Positions 25,735 through 34,560 of a stretch of DNA of 64,000 nucleotides are shown here, piece by piece. The stretch spans positions 56,049 through 120,048 of the forward strand of contig DASZLX010000032.1 in NCBI GenBank assembly GCA_035552155.1, given 5' to 3'. A program made the position numbers and the translations under genes. Position 1 is the stretch's first letter. Each line of letters starts with the position of its first letter. This DNA comes from DASXHY01 sp035552155 (GTDB lineage: Bacteria > Verrucomicrobiota > Verrucomicrobiia > Limisphaerales > DASXHY01). Below the pieces are notes generated by a model. The model was not told the origin of the DNA. It made no database searches and saw only the letters and a list, made by a program, of their open reading frames with translations.

Positions 25735-26604
25735 TTACAGTCCAATCGGATGCCAGGCGGTCTTGAACTCGATGGTATCCAAAATCCAATACGGGTCTTC
25801 GGCTTTCGCGGTGAACCAATCGGTGGGCGGGAGGAAATGATTGGCGTAACGCTTCAGGTTGATCGCGGTGCCGCTTTGCAGTTTGGAACCGAGGGCGGCA
25901 TCGCCGGTGCCGTCCACAATCGCGTTGACGTCCATGTGGCTGGCGATGTGCGGCACGAGTTCGGCGCGCTTTCCGGTGAGGAGGTTCAGCACGCCGGCCG
26001 GGAGATCGCTGGTGGCGAGAATTTCCGCAAAGGTGGCGGCAGGGAGGGGGAATTTTTCGGAGGCAATCACGACCGCCGTGTTGCCGCTCAAAATCACCGG
26101 TGCAATGAGAGACACGAGGGCGAGCAGAGAAGGCTCGTCCGGCGCGAGGACGACCACGACGCCCGAGGGCTCCGGCGTGGTGAAATTAAAATGCGCACTG
26201 GCCACCGGATTCACGCTGCCGAAGACCTGCGAGTATTTGTCCGTCCAGCCGGCAAAATGTACCAACCGGTCGATGGCCGCGGTGACTTCGCGTTTGGATT
26301 TAGCCGCGCTGGCGCCAGTGGAGCGCGCGATTTCGTTGACAAGTTCCGCCGCGCGATTTTGCAGCATCTCGGCGGCGCGATAAAGAATCTGTCCGCGATT
26401 GTAGGCGCTGGCCTTGCCCCAGCCATCCACGGCGGCTCGGGCGGCGGTCACGGCATCGCGGAAATCCTTGCGGGAGGCGTGGGCGAAATTATCGAGGTGC
26501 TCGCCGCGGGGGGATTGGGCGGGCAGATAACGGCCGCTTTCACTGCGGGGAAATTTTCCGCCGATGTAGAGCTTGTAAGTTTTGCGAACGTCGAGCCGGC
26601 CCAT
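25735..26604 (-). CDS. Truncated aldehyde dehydrogenase family protein (coenzyme-binding half only)
   Basis: A 289-aa homologue of the N-terminal part of NAD-dependent aldehyde dehydrogenases. YKLYIGGKFPRSESGRYLPAQSP is the usual opening, and TTPEPSGVVVVLAPDEPSLLALVSLIAPVILSGNTAVV is the coenzyme-binding region. The chain ends before the catalytic Cys loop (normally near residue 300 of ~490) and has its own C-terminal tail. Short homologues of this sort are known beside full-length ALDH and DeoC genes in other phyla; here no full-length ALDH is adjacent. It may be a structural subunit or non-catalytic; function unknown. Confidence 0.8.
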   Translation of the reverse strand: MGRLDVRKTYKLYIGGKFPRSESGRYLPAQSPRGEHLDNFAHASRKDFRDAVTAARAAVDGWGKASAYNRGQILYRAAEMLQNRAAELVNEIARSTGASAAKSKREVTAAIDRLVHFAGWTDKYSQVFGSVNPVASAHFNFTTPEPSGVVVVLAPDEPSLLALVSLIAPVILSGNTAVVIASEKFPLPAATFAEILATSDLPAGVLNLLTGKRAELVPHIASHMDVNAIVDGTGDAALGSKLQSGTAINLKRYANHFLPPTDWFTAKAEDPYWILDTIEFKTAWHPIGL

Positions 26605-26673
26605 TTTGGTTTCGAGTTTCGGGTTTTTGATTTCGAGTTATCGGCGCACGATGCGGGAGCGACTCCGGCACAG

Positions 26674-26701
26674 CGTAAATTGTAAACCGCAAATCGTAAA
26701 T
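26674..26701 (+). repeat. Four tandem YGYAAAY heptamers
   Basis: CGTAAAT, TGTAAAC, CGCAAAT and CGTAAAT follow each other without spacer in the 180-204 nt gap between the divergent genes at 26604 and 26809. No further units are seen on either side. The period is exactly 7, similar in composition to the GTTAAAT arrays. Confidence 0.5.
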
Positions 26702-26808
26702 GCCTTAATTGGGGTTCTCACCCTATGGGTTGGGCGCGCGGCGTTTAGGAGAATAGAGGCGATTGCCAAAAAAAAGAATATCCTTTGCAATACGATAACC
26801 CGGTGCAG

Positions 26809-28596
26809 ATGCGATTGGCTGAAAGTGTATTACAGCCGACTGAAAAAGCGAGGCTTCGAGTCACGTCCGACGTGGTGCGAACGAAAGGATTTATCTTTCC
26901 ACGGGCATCTAGTATTGAAACTCCTGTGAAGCCGTTCATCCCCAGGTTGCTCCGAATGGTTCTGTTGGCCGCCGCGTATGTGGTGGCGGGAAAACTGGGA
27001 TTGTTGCTGGCCAACCTGCATTCGAGCGTCTCCCCGATCTGGCCGGCCAGCGGGATTGCGGTGGCGGCGCTGCTCGTCGCGGGAATGGAATACTGGCCCG
27101 CGGTTTTTGTGGGGGCGTTTGTGGTCAGTGTGAGTGTGTCCCTGCCGGGCGGCGCGGCGATCGGTTGGCGAATCCTTCTGGCGGTTGGAATCGCAGCCGG
27201 CAATACGTTGGAGGCCGTGACGGCCGCATGGCTGGTGAATCGTTTCGCGAGCGGCGTGGAGGCTTTCTCCCGGATGGGAGGGGTTTTTCGATATACGTTC
27301 CTGGCCGGTTTTTTATCCACGGCGATCAGTGCCACGGTCGGGACGTTGAGCCTGCTGGCGTGCGGTTTCATGTCGAAACAACTCACCGCGACCGCCTGGC
27401 TGACGTGGTGGATGGGCGACATGGTGGGCGTGGTGCTGGTGGCCCCGCTGATTTTGCTGTGGTGGAAACGGCCACCGCGGCCGGTGCCCGTCCGGCGCAC
27501 GTTCGAGGCCCTGGCGCTGTTAATTTCACTGCTACTGATTTCGGCGATAAGTTTTTCGAGCCTGTTTCCGTTGGCGGCGAAACATTACCCGCTGGGATTT
27601 TTGTTCCTGCCTTTTCTGGTGTGGGCGGCCTTGCGATTTGAAGCGCGGGGCGCCATGGCATTCGTCGCGGTCATGGCCGCGCTGGCGATCAATGGGACGC
27701 AGCACGGTCTGGGAGGCTTCGCCATCGTGGATGAAAACAGTTCGCTATTGCTGTTGCAGACCTACACGTGCGTGGTCACGTTCACGGCGCTGGTGCTGGC
27801 GGCGGCGGTCGCCGAACGCCGCGCGGCGGAGGACCAGTTCCGCAAATTAAACCTGGAGCTGGAGCAACACGTCCAGCAGCGAACGGCGCAGTTGGAAGGC
27901 ACGAACAAGGAATTGGAGGCGTTTTGTTATTCGGTTTCGCACGATTTGCGGGCGCCGTTGCGCACGATTCGCGGTTTCAGTGAAGTATTGCTCGAACAAT
28001 ACCGTCCGCAACTCGATGCGCGCGGGCAGGATTACCTGCGCCGGACCTGCGATGCCGGCGTGCAGATGGATAAGCTGATTGAAGATTTGCTGAAGCTCTC
28101 GCGCCTGGGCCGCAGCGAAATCCAGATTGGCGAAATCAATTTGAGCACCATTGCACAGCAGATTGCCATTGAAGTGGCGAAAACGGAGCCGGGCCGCACG
28201 GTTGAATTTGTCATTGCGCCCGGGGTCATTGCCAGCGGCGACGAACGGTTGCTGCGGCTCGTGATTGATAACCTGTTGCGCAACGCCTGGAAATTCACCC
28301 GCAAGCGGCCCGACGCGCGGATTGAATTCGGGCGTGAGGCGGGCGAGGGTTCACCGTATTTCGTGCGCGATAATGGGGTTGGTTTTGACATGGCGTACGC
28401 GGCGAAACTTTTCGGCGTATTCCAGCGGCTGCATTCGTCCGCTGAGTTCGCCGGGTCGGGTGTGGGCCTGGCGATTGTGCAACGCATCATTAGCAGGCAT
28501 GGCGGGCGGGTTTGGGCGGACGCCAAGGTGAATGGGGGCGCCACGTTTTATTTTACCTTGCCGTCCACGCAGGGCCCTCCCAATCAAGCGAACTGA
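26809..28596 (+). CDS. MASE1 sensor histidine kinase
   Basis: A 595-aa kinase. An integral-membrane MASE1 sensor (about residues 45-340, eight or so helices, with SPIWPASGIAVAALLVAG) is followed by a coiled coil and a HisKA domain with the phospho-acceptor His378 in SVSHDLRAPLR, then HATPase_c with N-box NLLRNAWKFTRK, DNGVGFD and GSGVGLAIVQRII. The ligand of MASE1 is not known. The first ATG is at 26809; an in-frame TTG lies at 26785, and neither has a clear ribosome site. It is followed 15 nt later by its likely response regulator. Confidence 0.9.
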   Translation: MRLAESVLQPTEKARLRVTSDVVRTKGFIFPRASSIETPVKPFIPRLLRMVLLAAAYVVAGKLGLLLANLHSSVSPIWPASGIAVAALLVAGMEYWPAVFVGAFVVSVSVSLPGGAAIGWRILLAVGIAAGNTLEAVTAAWLVNRFASGVEAFSRMGGVFRYTFLAGFLSTAISATVGTLSLLACGFMSKQLTATAWLTWWMGDMVGVVLVAPLILLWWKRPPRPVPVRRTFEALALLISLLLISAISFSSLFPLAAKHYPLGFLFLPFLVWAALRFEARGAMAFVAVMAALAINGTQHGLGGFAIVDENSSLLLLQTYTCVVTFTALVLAAAVAERRAAEDQFRKLNLELEQHVQQRTAQLEGTNKELEAFCYSVSHDLRAPLRTIRGFSEVLLEQYRPQLDARGQDYLRRTCDAGVQMDKLIEDLLKLSRLGRSEIQIGEINLSTIAQQIAIEVAKTEPGRTVEFVIAPGVIASGDERLLRLVIDNLLRNAWKFTRKRPDARIEFGREAGEGSPYFVRDNGVGFDMAYAAKLFGVFQRLHSSAEFAGSGVGLAIVQRIISRHGGRVWADAKVNGGATFYFTLPSTQGPPNQAN

Positions 28597-28611
28597 TTTT
28601 TCGAACGCGTT

Positions 28612-29055
28612 ATGAACCGGAAAACAATTTTATTGGTGGAGGACAATGCCAATGACGAATATCTCACCCTGCGGGCGCTGAAAAAATACAACGTGGCCAA
28701 TGACGTGGTGGTGGCGCGCGACGGTGTGGAGGCGCTGGATTATCTGTTTGGCGACGGCCCGCACGCCGGGCGCGATACCCGGGAGACTCCGCTCGTGGTG
28801 CTGCTGGATTTGAAATTGCCGAAGATTGACGGGCTGGAAGTGTTGCGCCGCATCCGCAACGACGAACGCACGCGCCTGCTGCCGGTGGTGATCCTTACCT
28901 CGTCAAACGAAGAGCGGGACGTCATCAACGGCTACAAGCTCGGCACCAACAGCTACGTGCAGAAACCGGTGGACTTTACGGCCTTCATGGACGCCGTGGG
29001 ACAATTGGGGCTATATTGGCTCATGTTAAACCAACCCGCACCGCCGCCAAAATGA
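28612..29055 (+). CDS. Single-domain response regulator (Rcp1-like)
   Basis: A 147-aa CheY-like receiver with no output domain. Acidic pocket VEDN, phospho-acceptor Asp in VVLLDLKLPKIDG, Thr in VILTSS, and Lys in YVQKPVDF are all present. The family with the ALDYLFG insertion is like cyanobacterial Rcp1 and usually partners a kinase encoded next to it, here the MASE1 kinase. Its stop overlaps the next gene's start by ATGA. Confidence 0.92.
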   Translation: MNRKTILLVEDNANDEYLTLRALKKYNVANDVVVARDGVEALDYLFGDGPHAGRDTRETPLVVLLDLKLPKIDGLEVLRRIRNDERTRLLPVVILTSSNEERDVINGYKLGTNSYVQKPVDFTAFMDAVGQLGLYWLMLNQPAPPPK

Positions 29056-30587
29056 ATATGACGAGGCCATTGCAGGTTTTGCTGGTGGAAGATTCGGAAA
29101 ACGATGCCGCCTTGCTGGAACTTGCTTTGCAACGCACCGGATTCTCGACCCAGTGCGAACGGGTGGAAACGGGCGAGGGCCTTGCCGCCGCGCTCGAAAA
29201 TCAGAATTGGGACGTGGTGGTGGCTGATTATGTCATGCCGCAGTTTGACGGCCTGAGCGCGCTGGCCATGGTGAAGGAAAAAGGGCTCGACCTGCCGTTC
29301 ATCATCGTTTCCGGGCACATCACGGATGACACCGCCGTGGCGGCCATGAAGGCGGGGGCGCACGACTACGTGATGAAGGACAATCTCACGCGGTTGGGCT
29401 CGGCGGTGGAGCGTGAGTTGCGGGACGCGGAGGTGCGCCGCGCGCGGAAAATGACCGAGAAAAAGTTATGGGAGGAACATGCCTTCCGCTCGGCGATCGA
29501 GAATTCCATTCCCTCCGGCATCGTTGTGCTAAACCTGGACGGCAAGTTGACCTACGTGAATCCGGCTTTTTGCGAAATGGTGGGTTGGAGCGAATCCGAG
29601 TTGATCGGTACGAAAGCGCCGTTCGCCTATTGGCCCGAGGAGGAGGTGGAGCGGATCACTTCGGAAATGGCCCGGGTCATCGAGGGTGCGGTGCCTACGG
29701 ACGGATTCGAGCTGCGTTTTTGCCGCAGTTCGGGCGAGCGTTTTGACGTGCTCGTGCTGGTCACGGCGTTGCGCGACAGTTTTGACAACGTGAGTGGGTG
29801 GCTCAGTTCGATCACGGACATTACCGAGCGCAAAAAGGCCGAGGCTGAATTACGCCGTTCGCACGAGGAACTGGAACGGCGCGTGCAGGAGCGCACGACG
29901 GATCTTTCGACGGCGAACTCGCGGTTGAAATCGGAGATCGCCGAGCGCCGCCGGCTGGAGCATGAATTATTAGACATCACGGAAAAGGAACGCCGCCGCA
30001 TCGGTCTGGATTTGCATGATGATCTAGGCCAGAAACTGGCCGGCGTGGCGCTGATGGCCAAGGGGCTGCAATTGAAACTGGCCAAACAGCGCTCGAGCGA
30101 ATCCGCCGATGCGGGCAAGATCCACGAATTGCTCGAACAGGCCATGAGCCATGCCCGCGACCTGGCTCGCGACCTGACCACCCTGGATTTGAGTGAAAGT
30201 GATTTGCCCTCCGCCATCGAAAAGCTGGCGGCCCATGTGAAGGAGTCCTTTGGCATTTCGTGCCGGTTTAAAGCGGACGGTATCATTCCGCCGCTGGAAG
30301 CCAACACGGTGCGGCAGCTTTATAAAATAACACAGGAAGCGCTGACGAATGCCATCAAGCATGGCAAGGCGAGACAGGTGAGCATTCAACTTTCCAACGG
30401 CGACAGCAAACTGGCGCTGACCATCCGCAACAGCGGCGCGCCGTTTCCATCGGTGGTGGGACGAAACGCGGGGATGGGATTGCGCATCATGAATTACCGC
30501 GCCAACTTGATCGGGGCGTCCCTGGAAATCAAACCCGGCGATCCCGAAGGCACGGTCGTGACCTGCATGGTGCCGTTGAAAAAATAG
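29052..30587 (+). CDS. Receiver-PAS-histidine kinase (NarX/HisKA_3 type)
   Basis: A 511-aa cytoplasmic protein. An N-terminal receiver (about 5-120; VEDSEND, VVVADYVMPQFDG, HDYVMKDN) precedes a PAS domain (about 145-265; NPAFCEMVGWSESELIG), a coiled coil and a HisKA_3 kinase with the acceptor His in ERRRIGLDLHDDLGQKLAG, ending in HATPase_c (QEALTNAIKHGKA, GMGLRIMNYRA). With no membrane part, its input is probably phosphoryl transfer to its own receiver. The ATG at 29052 overlaps the preceding stop; the upstream Met at 29016 is in the previous gene. Confidence 0.9.
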   Translation: MNMTRPLQVLLVEDSENDAALLELALQRTGFSTQCERVETGEGLAAALENQNWDVVVADYVMPQFDGLSALAMVKEKGLDLPFIIVSGHITDDTAVAAMKAGAHDYVMKDNLTRLGSAVERELRDAEVRRARKMTEKKLWEEHAFRSAIENSIPSGIVVLNLDGKLTYVNPAFCEMVGWSESELIGTKAPFAYWPEEEVERITSEMARVIEGAVPTDGFELRFCRSSGERFDVLVLVTALRDSFDNVSGWLSSITDITERKKAEAELRRSHEELERRVQERTTDLSTANSRLKSEIAERRRLEHELLDITEKERRRIGLDLHDDLGQKLAGVALMAKGLQLKLAKQRSSESADAGKIHELLEQAMSHARDLARDLTTLDLSESDLPSAIEKLAAHVKESFGISCRFKADGIIPPLEANTVRQLYKITQEALTNAIKHGKARQVSIQLSNGDSKLALTIRNSGAPFPSVVGRNAGMGLRIMNYRANLIGASLEIKPGDPEGTVVTCMVPLKK

Positions 30588-30689
30588 ATGCCGAAGACGC
30601 GGTGAACTAAAGTTCCAAATCCCAAGTTCCAATTCCGATCCAATCTGCGGGCGCTTTTGGAGCACATCCCCGGCCCTCACGGCAGCGCG

Positions 30690-30998
30690 TTATCTCTGGC
30701 TTTGCAGCCGGCATCCTACAAACATCCCGAGCACGACCGCTCCGGCCATAAACGAATACGGACGCCTTCTCACGAGCCGATCCGTGGCCTGCGCCCGGGC
30801 GAGGATTTCCTGCTTGATGCTCTGGCAGCGTGTTTTCAGGCTTTCGATGCGACGCGCGATTTCAGGGCGAGGTTCTGCCGGATTCATGCTCAATGATTTC
30901 GCAAAATCATCCGCGCCCTGGACGACTCTTTCGAGGTCTTCCACGAGCTTCTCGAGGGAGGCTTCTTTGGAAATCAGTTCTTTAAAATAAACTTCCAT
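30690..30998 (-). CDS. DUF883/ElaB-like small membrane-anchored protein
   Basis: A 102-aa protein. A helical, charged N-terminal two-thirds (SLEKLVEDLERVVQGADDF, RRIESLKTRCQSIKQEI) leads to VRRRPYSFMAGAVVLGMFVGCRL, the C-terminal membrane helix pattern of ElaB/YqjD (DUF883) proteins, some of which associate with ribosomes or respond to stress. The Met at 30998 is chosen because the frame upstream runs through a promoter-like gap and a terminator. Confidence 0.75.
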   Translation of the reverse strand: MEVYFKELISKEASLEKLVEDLERVVQGADDFAKSLSMNPAEPRPEIARRIESLKTRCQSIKQEILARAQATDRLVRRRPYSFMAGAVVLGMFVGCRLQSQR

Positions 30999-31103
30999 AA
31001 AATATACGCGGTGGAAATCTCGCTCACAACGGAAGAAAAATATATGGGGTGTCGCCCACCGGTGATTCGGTAGAACACAAACTATTTTGGATCCTGAAAC
31101 AAA

Positions 31104-31131
31104 AACGCCCAAACCTTTCGGTTTGGGCGTT
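31104..31131 (-). terminator. Intrinsic terminator of the secreted-protein gene
   Basis: AACGCCCAAACC and GGTTTGGGCGTT form a 12-bp perfect stem with a 4-nt loop. On the minus strand the stem runs into TTTTTGTTTC. It lies 20 nt after the stop of the gene at 31151-32872, which reads on that strand. Confidence 0.85.
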
Positions 31132-31150
31132 TGCGATAAGTAATTATTGA

Positions 31151-32872
31151 TTATTGGCAAGCGGCAGATCCTGTGGCGCTCCACGAACCGGTGAAGTTCG
31201 AGCCGCCACCACCGCGCGGTCCTTGAATGAGGGATTTTTGAACCGTTGTATTTTCGGGTGTGCCAGCATGATCACCTTTGTGATAGGGCTGAATCATCGC
31301 CTGGTTCCAATCGCTGGGCCAGAAGGTGAAGACCGCTGCGCTCCACTGCCAGGAATAGGAAATACCGGCCACGCTCGACAATGAGGTGAAGGTCAAAGTG
31401 GCCTTGGCACCGTTGGCGATTGCGGAAGTTACCGGGATAGCCGCACCAGTGAAGAACATTTCATCACTGAGATTATTTGGGTTAATCGTCGTCTGCCACT
31501 TGCCGCCGGTATAGGTGGTGGTGGGCGTCGCGGGAGCCGACGGATTGAATGTGATGACCCCATCCGGCATCGGGTAGGAGGTTCCATCAAGGGTAATTGA
31601 GACCCCGACGAATTGAACCGTGGTCACGCCGATCTTGGGAATGCCAGAGATACCGTTGAGATGGGCATGCACCCAGACTACGGGGCTGGTGCCGCTCGGA
31701 ATGTTAAACTTGTTCCAGGAGGTATTGCTGATGGTGACGCCATTAATGGTGCAGGCAGGTCCAGTCACAAGACGCACGCTGGCACTGCACATGGACTGAC
31801 ATCCCGCAGGTGAAGTGAGGGCGACCGATATTGTGACGGGGACAGTGGTATCAGTTCCCGCAGTCCAAGTGATCTTAGTCGTTCCCTGGCCCGAAGTAAT
31901 GGTTCCATTGAGGATATTCCAAACATAGGTTGCGCCCGCGCCGGCGTTCGCCACGGAGGCTGTTAGGTTTGAGGTTCCCACGGTGGTCGTGGTGGCCGAA
32001 GGCGTAATGGTGCAATCCGGGCTGCAATTAATCGTGATCGTTTGAGTGAACGGATGAGCCACACCACAGCCGTCGGTGGCGGAAACCGTGCGAGTAATGA
32101 TCTGGGGGCAGGTCCCATTGGTGGTCGCGCTGACCGGAGTAACAATCGCCGGGGTTGTGCCGCTGCCGCAATTCTGGGTCGCTGTGATATCGGAAATCAC
32201 GTCACCCGCGCAGTTAGTGATGCTGGCCGGGGAGGTGAAGTTCAGAGTGCAGATACATGGCGGCGGGGGCTGGTTGGTACCCTGCAGATTGGCCGAGAGA
32301 CTGTAAGAAGAAGCATGGCCGCCCTTGATGGTCACCACTTCGGTCAGCGAATAGCCGGCCGGAAGGGCGATGCTGCCCGTCTTGACGCTCTGATACGTAT
32401 TGCTGGCGTCGGGGGTCATGCCGTCGGCGCTGGTGATCGGAGTGGTCAGCGCCGCGAGAGCGTTGTTCACATCATAATAGGTATCGAACGAAATCGCGTC
32501 GCCCGTGCCGTTGTTGAACGGGTGGCCGATGAAATTCGCGGTCAAATTGCCGGTGGTGGGGCCGAAGTTGTTATCGGAAAAAATAATCGTCAGATCACTA
32601 CCGGAACCCAACGAATCGGCGGTGATGCTGAGCTCCATGTTGGGGCTGTCGGCTGAACCCAGGGCGGGTTTGCTTTCACCGCTCGTGATGACGAAGTCCC
32701 AGGTGTTATCGAAGCTGCCGTTAATATAGCTGCCCGCTCCCCCCGGAAGAGTGATTGGCCCGGTGCTGGTGACGCCATCGGTGATAATGATGACTGGGTC
32801 CCCAAACACAGCCGTGCTGGTAATCAGTATGGCGCTCAGGGCCGCCATTTTTGAGATCAAGTGGTTTTTCAT
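31151..32872 (-). CDS. Secreted multidomain beta-sandwich protein
   Basis: A 573-aa exported protein with a signal peptide (MKNHLISKMAALSAILITSTAVFG). The N-terminal 200 residues form a beta-rich unit, a PPPPCICTLNFTSPASITNCAGD linker region introduces HYR-like and PKD-like repeats (TRTVSATDGCGVAHPFTQTITINC), and the C-terminal half is a beta domain rich in Thr/Ser/Gly ending GSAACQ. Cys residues are frequent and may form disulfides. No catalytic motif, PEP-CTERM or type IX signal is seen. A surface or extracellular binding role is only a guess. Confidence 0.8.
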   Translation of the reverse strand: MKNHLISKMAALSAILITSTAVFGDPVIIITDGVTSTGPITLPGGAGSYINGSFDNTWDFVITSGESKPALGSADSPNMELSITADSLGSGSDLTIIFSDNNFGPTTGNLTANFIGHPFNNGTGDAISFDTYYDVNNALAALTTPITSADGMTPDASNTYQSVKTGSIALPAGYSLTEVVTIKGGHASSYSLSANLQGTNQPPPPCICTLNFTSPASITNCAGDVISDITATQNCGSGTTPAIVTPVSATTNGTCPQIITRTVSATDGCGVAHPFTQTITINCSPDCTITPSATTTTVGTSNLTASVANAGAGATYVWNILNGTITSGQGTTKITWTAGTDTTVPVTISVALTSPAGCQSMCSASVRLVTGPACTINGVTISNTSWNKFNIPSGTSPVVWVHAHLNGISGIPKIGVTTVQFVGVSITLDGTSYPMPDGVITFNPSAPATPTTTYTGGKWQTTINPNNLSDEMFFTGAAIPVTSAIANGAKATLTFTSLSSVAGISYSWQWSAAVFTFWPSDWNQAMIQPYHKGDHAGTPENTTVQKSLIQGPRGGGGSNFTGSWSATGSAACQ

Positions 32873-32934
32873 ATATTATGGGCAGGGTTCAAGCGCCGCT
32901 TCGGTTTACAGGCCTGGCCGGTTTGCTGCGGTTG

Positions 32935-32962
32935 GGTATAGGTTTCAACTAAGTAATCTCAA
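32935..32962 (-). promoter_or_regulatory. Putative sigma-70-type promoter
   Basis: Reading the minus strand, TTGAGA (32962-32957) and TATACC (32940-32935) are separated by 16 nt, about 60 nt before the start at 32872. The -10 is only partly consensus, so this is tentative. Confidence 0.3.
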
Positions 32963-33205
32963 CCAGCAGAGACCATTCCGATTTTCAACCTTTTGCATTG
33001 TCCATGTGTTATTGGCTTTGAATCAACCACATAGAGTTGGCGTCGAAATTTAACGGCCGCATGCGGGCGGGCTTTTCTGTTAAAAGTACCGACAAATTTA
33101 AAAGGTTTCGACAGGTTGGTTATTCCAAAGAATGCGATTTGGATTGCCACCCGCCGTTTACTTGGGAGGTCGGCTGCGGGGTTCGCTACCGAGGTCCGGG
33201 AGATT
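32963..33205. other. Intergenic stretch without a convincing gene
   Basis: Together with 32873-32962 this makes a 333-nt gap between two minus-strand genes. A short palindrome CCGCATGCGG lies near 33056. A 63-codon frame on the plus strand (33037-33228) overlaps the aminotransferase 3' end and has no ribosome site, so it is not called. Confidence 0.4.
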
Positions 33206-34315
33206 TCATTTTCGGAAAAAATCCTTGATGACGTCGGTGACGCGCTGGATCTGGCGGTCGGTGAGCTCGGGATACGTCGGGAGACTAAGGCATTCGCGCG
33301 CGGCTTTTTCTGCGACGGGGAAATCGCCCGGTTGGTGACCGAGTGAGGCGTAGCATTTTTGCAAATGCAGCGGAACGGGATAATGAAGCGCGCAGCCAAC
33401 GCCATTGGCTTCGAGATGTTTTTTCAATTCATCCCGGCGCGGATGGCGCACGACGTAAATGTGCTGTGCGCTTTGGGCCTGGTCAGTTTCGCGCGGCAGT
33501 TGCAACGGGGTTTCGGAAAGCAGCTCGCCATAGATTTTAGCCACTGCGCGGCGGCGCTCGTTCCATTTGGCGAGGTGTTTCAATTTCACGCCGAGGACTG
33601 CGCCCTGGATGCCTTCCATGCGGTAATTGTAACCCACTTCATCGTGGTAATAGCGCACAGTGGAACCGTGTTCGCGCAGGGAGCGCGCCCGGGCAGCGAA
33701 CTTGTTGTCGTTGGTGACCAACGCGCCGCCCTCGCCGCACGCGCCCAGATTTTTTCCGGGATAAAAACTGAAGCAGGACATTTCGCCGAACGTGCCGACG
33801 GTTTTTCCTTTGTAGGTGGCGCCGGCGGCTTGGGCGGCATCCTCCACGAGCGGCAATTTTTTGCGGCGGGCAATTTCAAGAATGGGATCGATATCGAACG
33901 GGCGGCCGTAAAGATGCACCGGCAGGATGGCTTTCGTGTGTGAGGTGATGGCGCGCTCGATCAAGTTCGGATCGATGTTAAAACTGGCATCATCGATATC
34001 GACGTAAACCGGTTTTGCGCCGACGTACGATATCGCCCAACTCGTGGCCACGAAAGTAAATGGAGTGGTGATGACTTCATCGCCGGGGCCGACGCCGAGC
34101 AGGAGCAGGGCGACGTGGAGCGCGGACGTGCCGCTGTTGAACCCGACACAATGTTGCGCCCCGAGAAATTTCGCGAAGTCTTTTTCGAACTGGGCCACGT
34201 CCGGCCCGAGGCAGAAGGAACAGTTGTCCAGAGTGCGGGCAATGGCCGCATCGAGTTCTTTGCGGAGACCGCGTATTTGCGCCGGCAGATCGAAGTAAGG
34301 AACTGGTTCGCTCAT
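33206..34315 (-). CDS. DegT/DnrJ/EryC1/StrS sugar aminotransferase
   Basis: A 369-aa PLP enzyme that transaminates a 3- or 4-keto nucleotide sugar. The PLP Lys188 is in CFSFYPGKNLGACGEGG, Asp159 in VEDAAQAAG, and NSGTSALHVAL is the cofactor-phosphate loop. It is closest in style to WbpE/FdtB-like 3-aminotransferases. The nearest sugar genes are the dTDP-glucose genes on the other strand; the Gfo/Idh/MocA dehydrogenase and hexapeptide acetyltransferase at 47925-49715 would supply its substrate and use its product if it is WbpE-like (inference). Confidence 0.93.
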   Translation of the reverse strand: MSEPVPYFDLPAQIRGLRKELDAAIARTLDNCSFCLGPDVAQFEKDFAKFLGAQHCVGFNSGTSALHVALLLLGVGPGDEVITTPFTFVATSWAISYVGAKPVYVDIDDASFNIDPNLIERAITSHTKAILPVHLYGRPFDIDPILEIARRKKLPLVEDAAQAAGATYKGKTVGTFGEMSCFSFYPGKNLGACGEGGALVTNDNKFAARARSLREHGSTVRYYHDEVGYNYRMEGIQGAVLGVKLKHLAKWNERRRAVAKIYGELLSETPLQLPRETDQAQSAQHIYVVRHPRRDELKKHLEANGVGCALHYPVPLHLQKCYASLGHQPGDFPVAEKAARECLSLPTYPELTDRQIQRVTDVIKDFFRK

Positions 34316-34375
34316 CAGACCTATATTTTGTGAAGTTTGGCGGCAGAAGCAAGAAGTGGTTGGGTTAGGGAAATT

Positions 34376-34494
34376 GTTAAATCAGTTAAATGGGTTAAAT
34401 AAGTTAAATCGTTAAATCGTTAAATCGTTAAATCAGTCGGAGGGGCTCCGTGTTCGCCTCATTTAACCTGTTTAACTTATTTAACTTGTTTAAC
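34376..34494. repeat. Inverted array of GTTAAAT heptads
   Basis: Seven GTTAAAT units (34376, 34385, 34394, 34403, 34411, 34419, 34427) spaced 8-9 nt apart are followed by complementary ATTTAAC/TTTAAC units (34461, 34471, 34479, 34489). The ~27-nt centre holds a GGAGGGGCTCCG hairpin. It fills the gap between the divergent aminotransferase and rfbA genes. The layout equals the array at 25642-25726 with more units. Confidence 0.8.
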
Positions 34495-34560
34495 TCCTAA
34501 CGAATCCCCCTCCCCTCATCCGCCTTGGCAACCGGCTCCGCAGGTTCTACCCTGCGCCCG

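Noticed and set aside
33037..33228. 63-codon plus-strand gene
   Set aside because: No ribosome site, no domain, and it overlaps the 3' end of the aminotransferase on the other strand.
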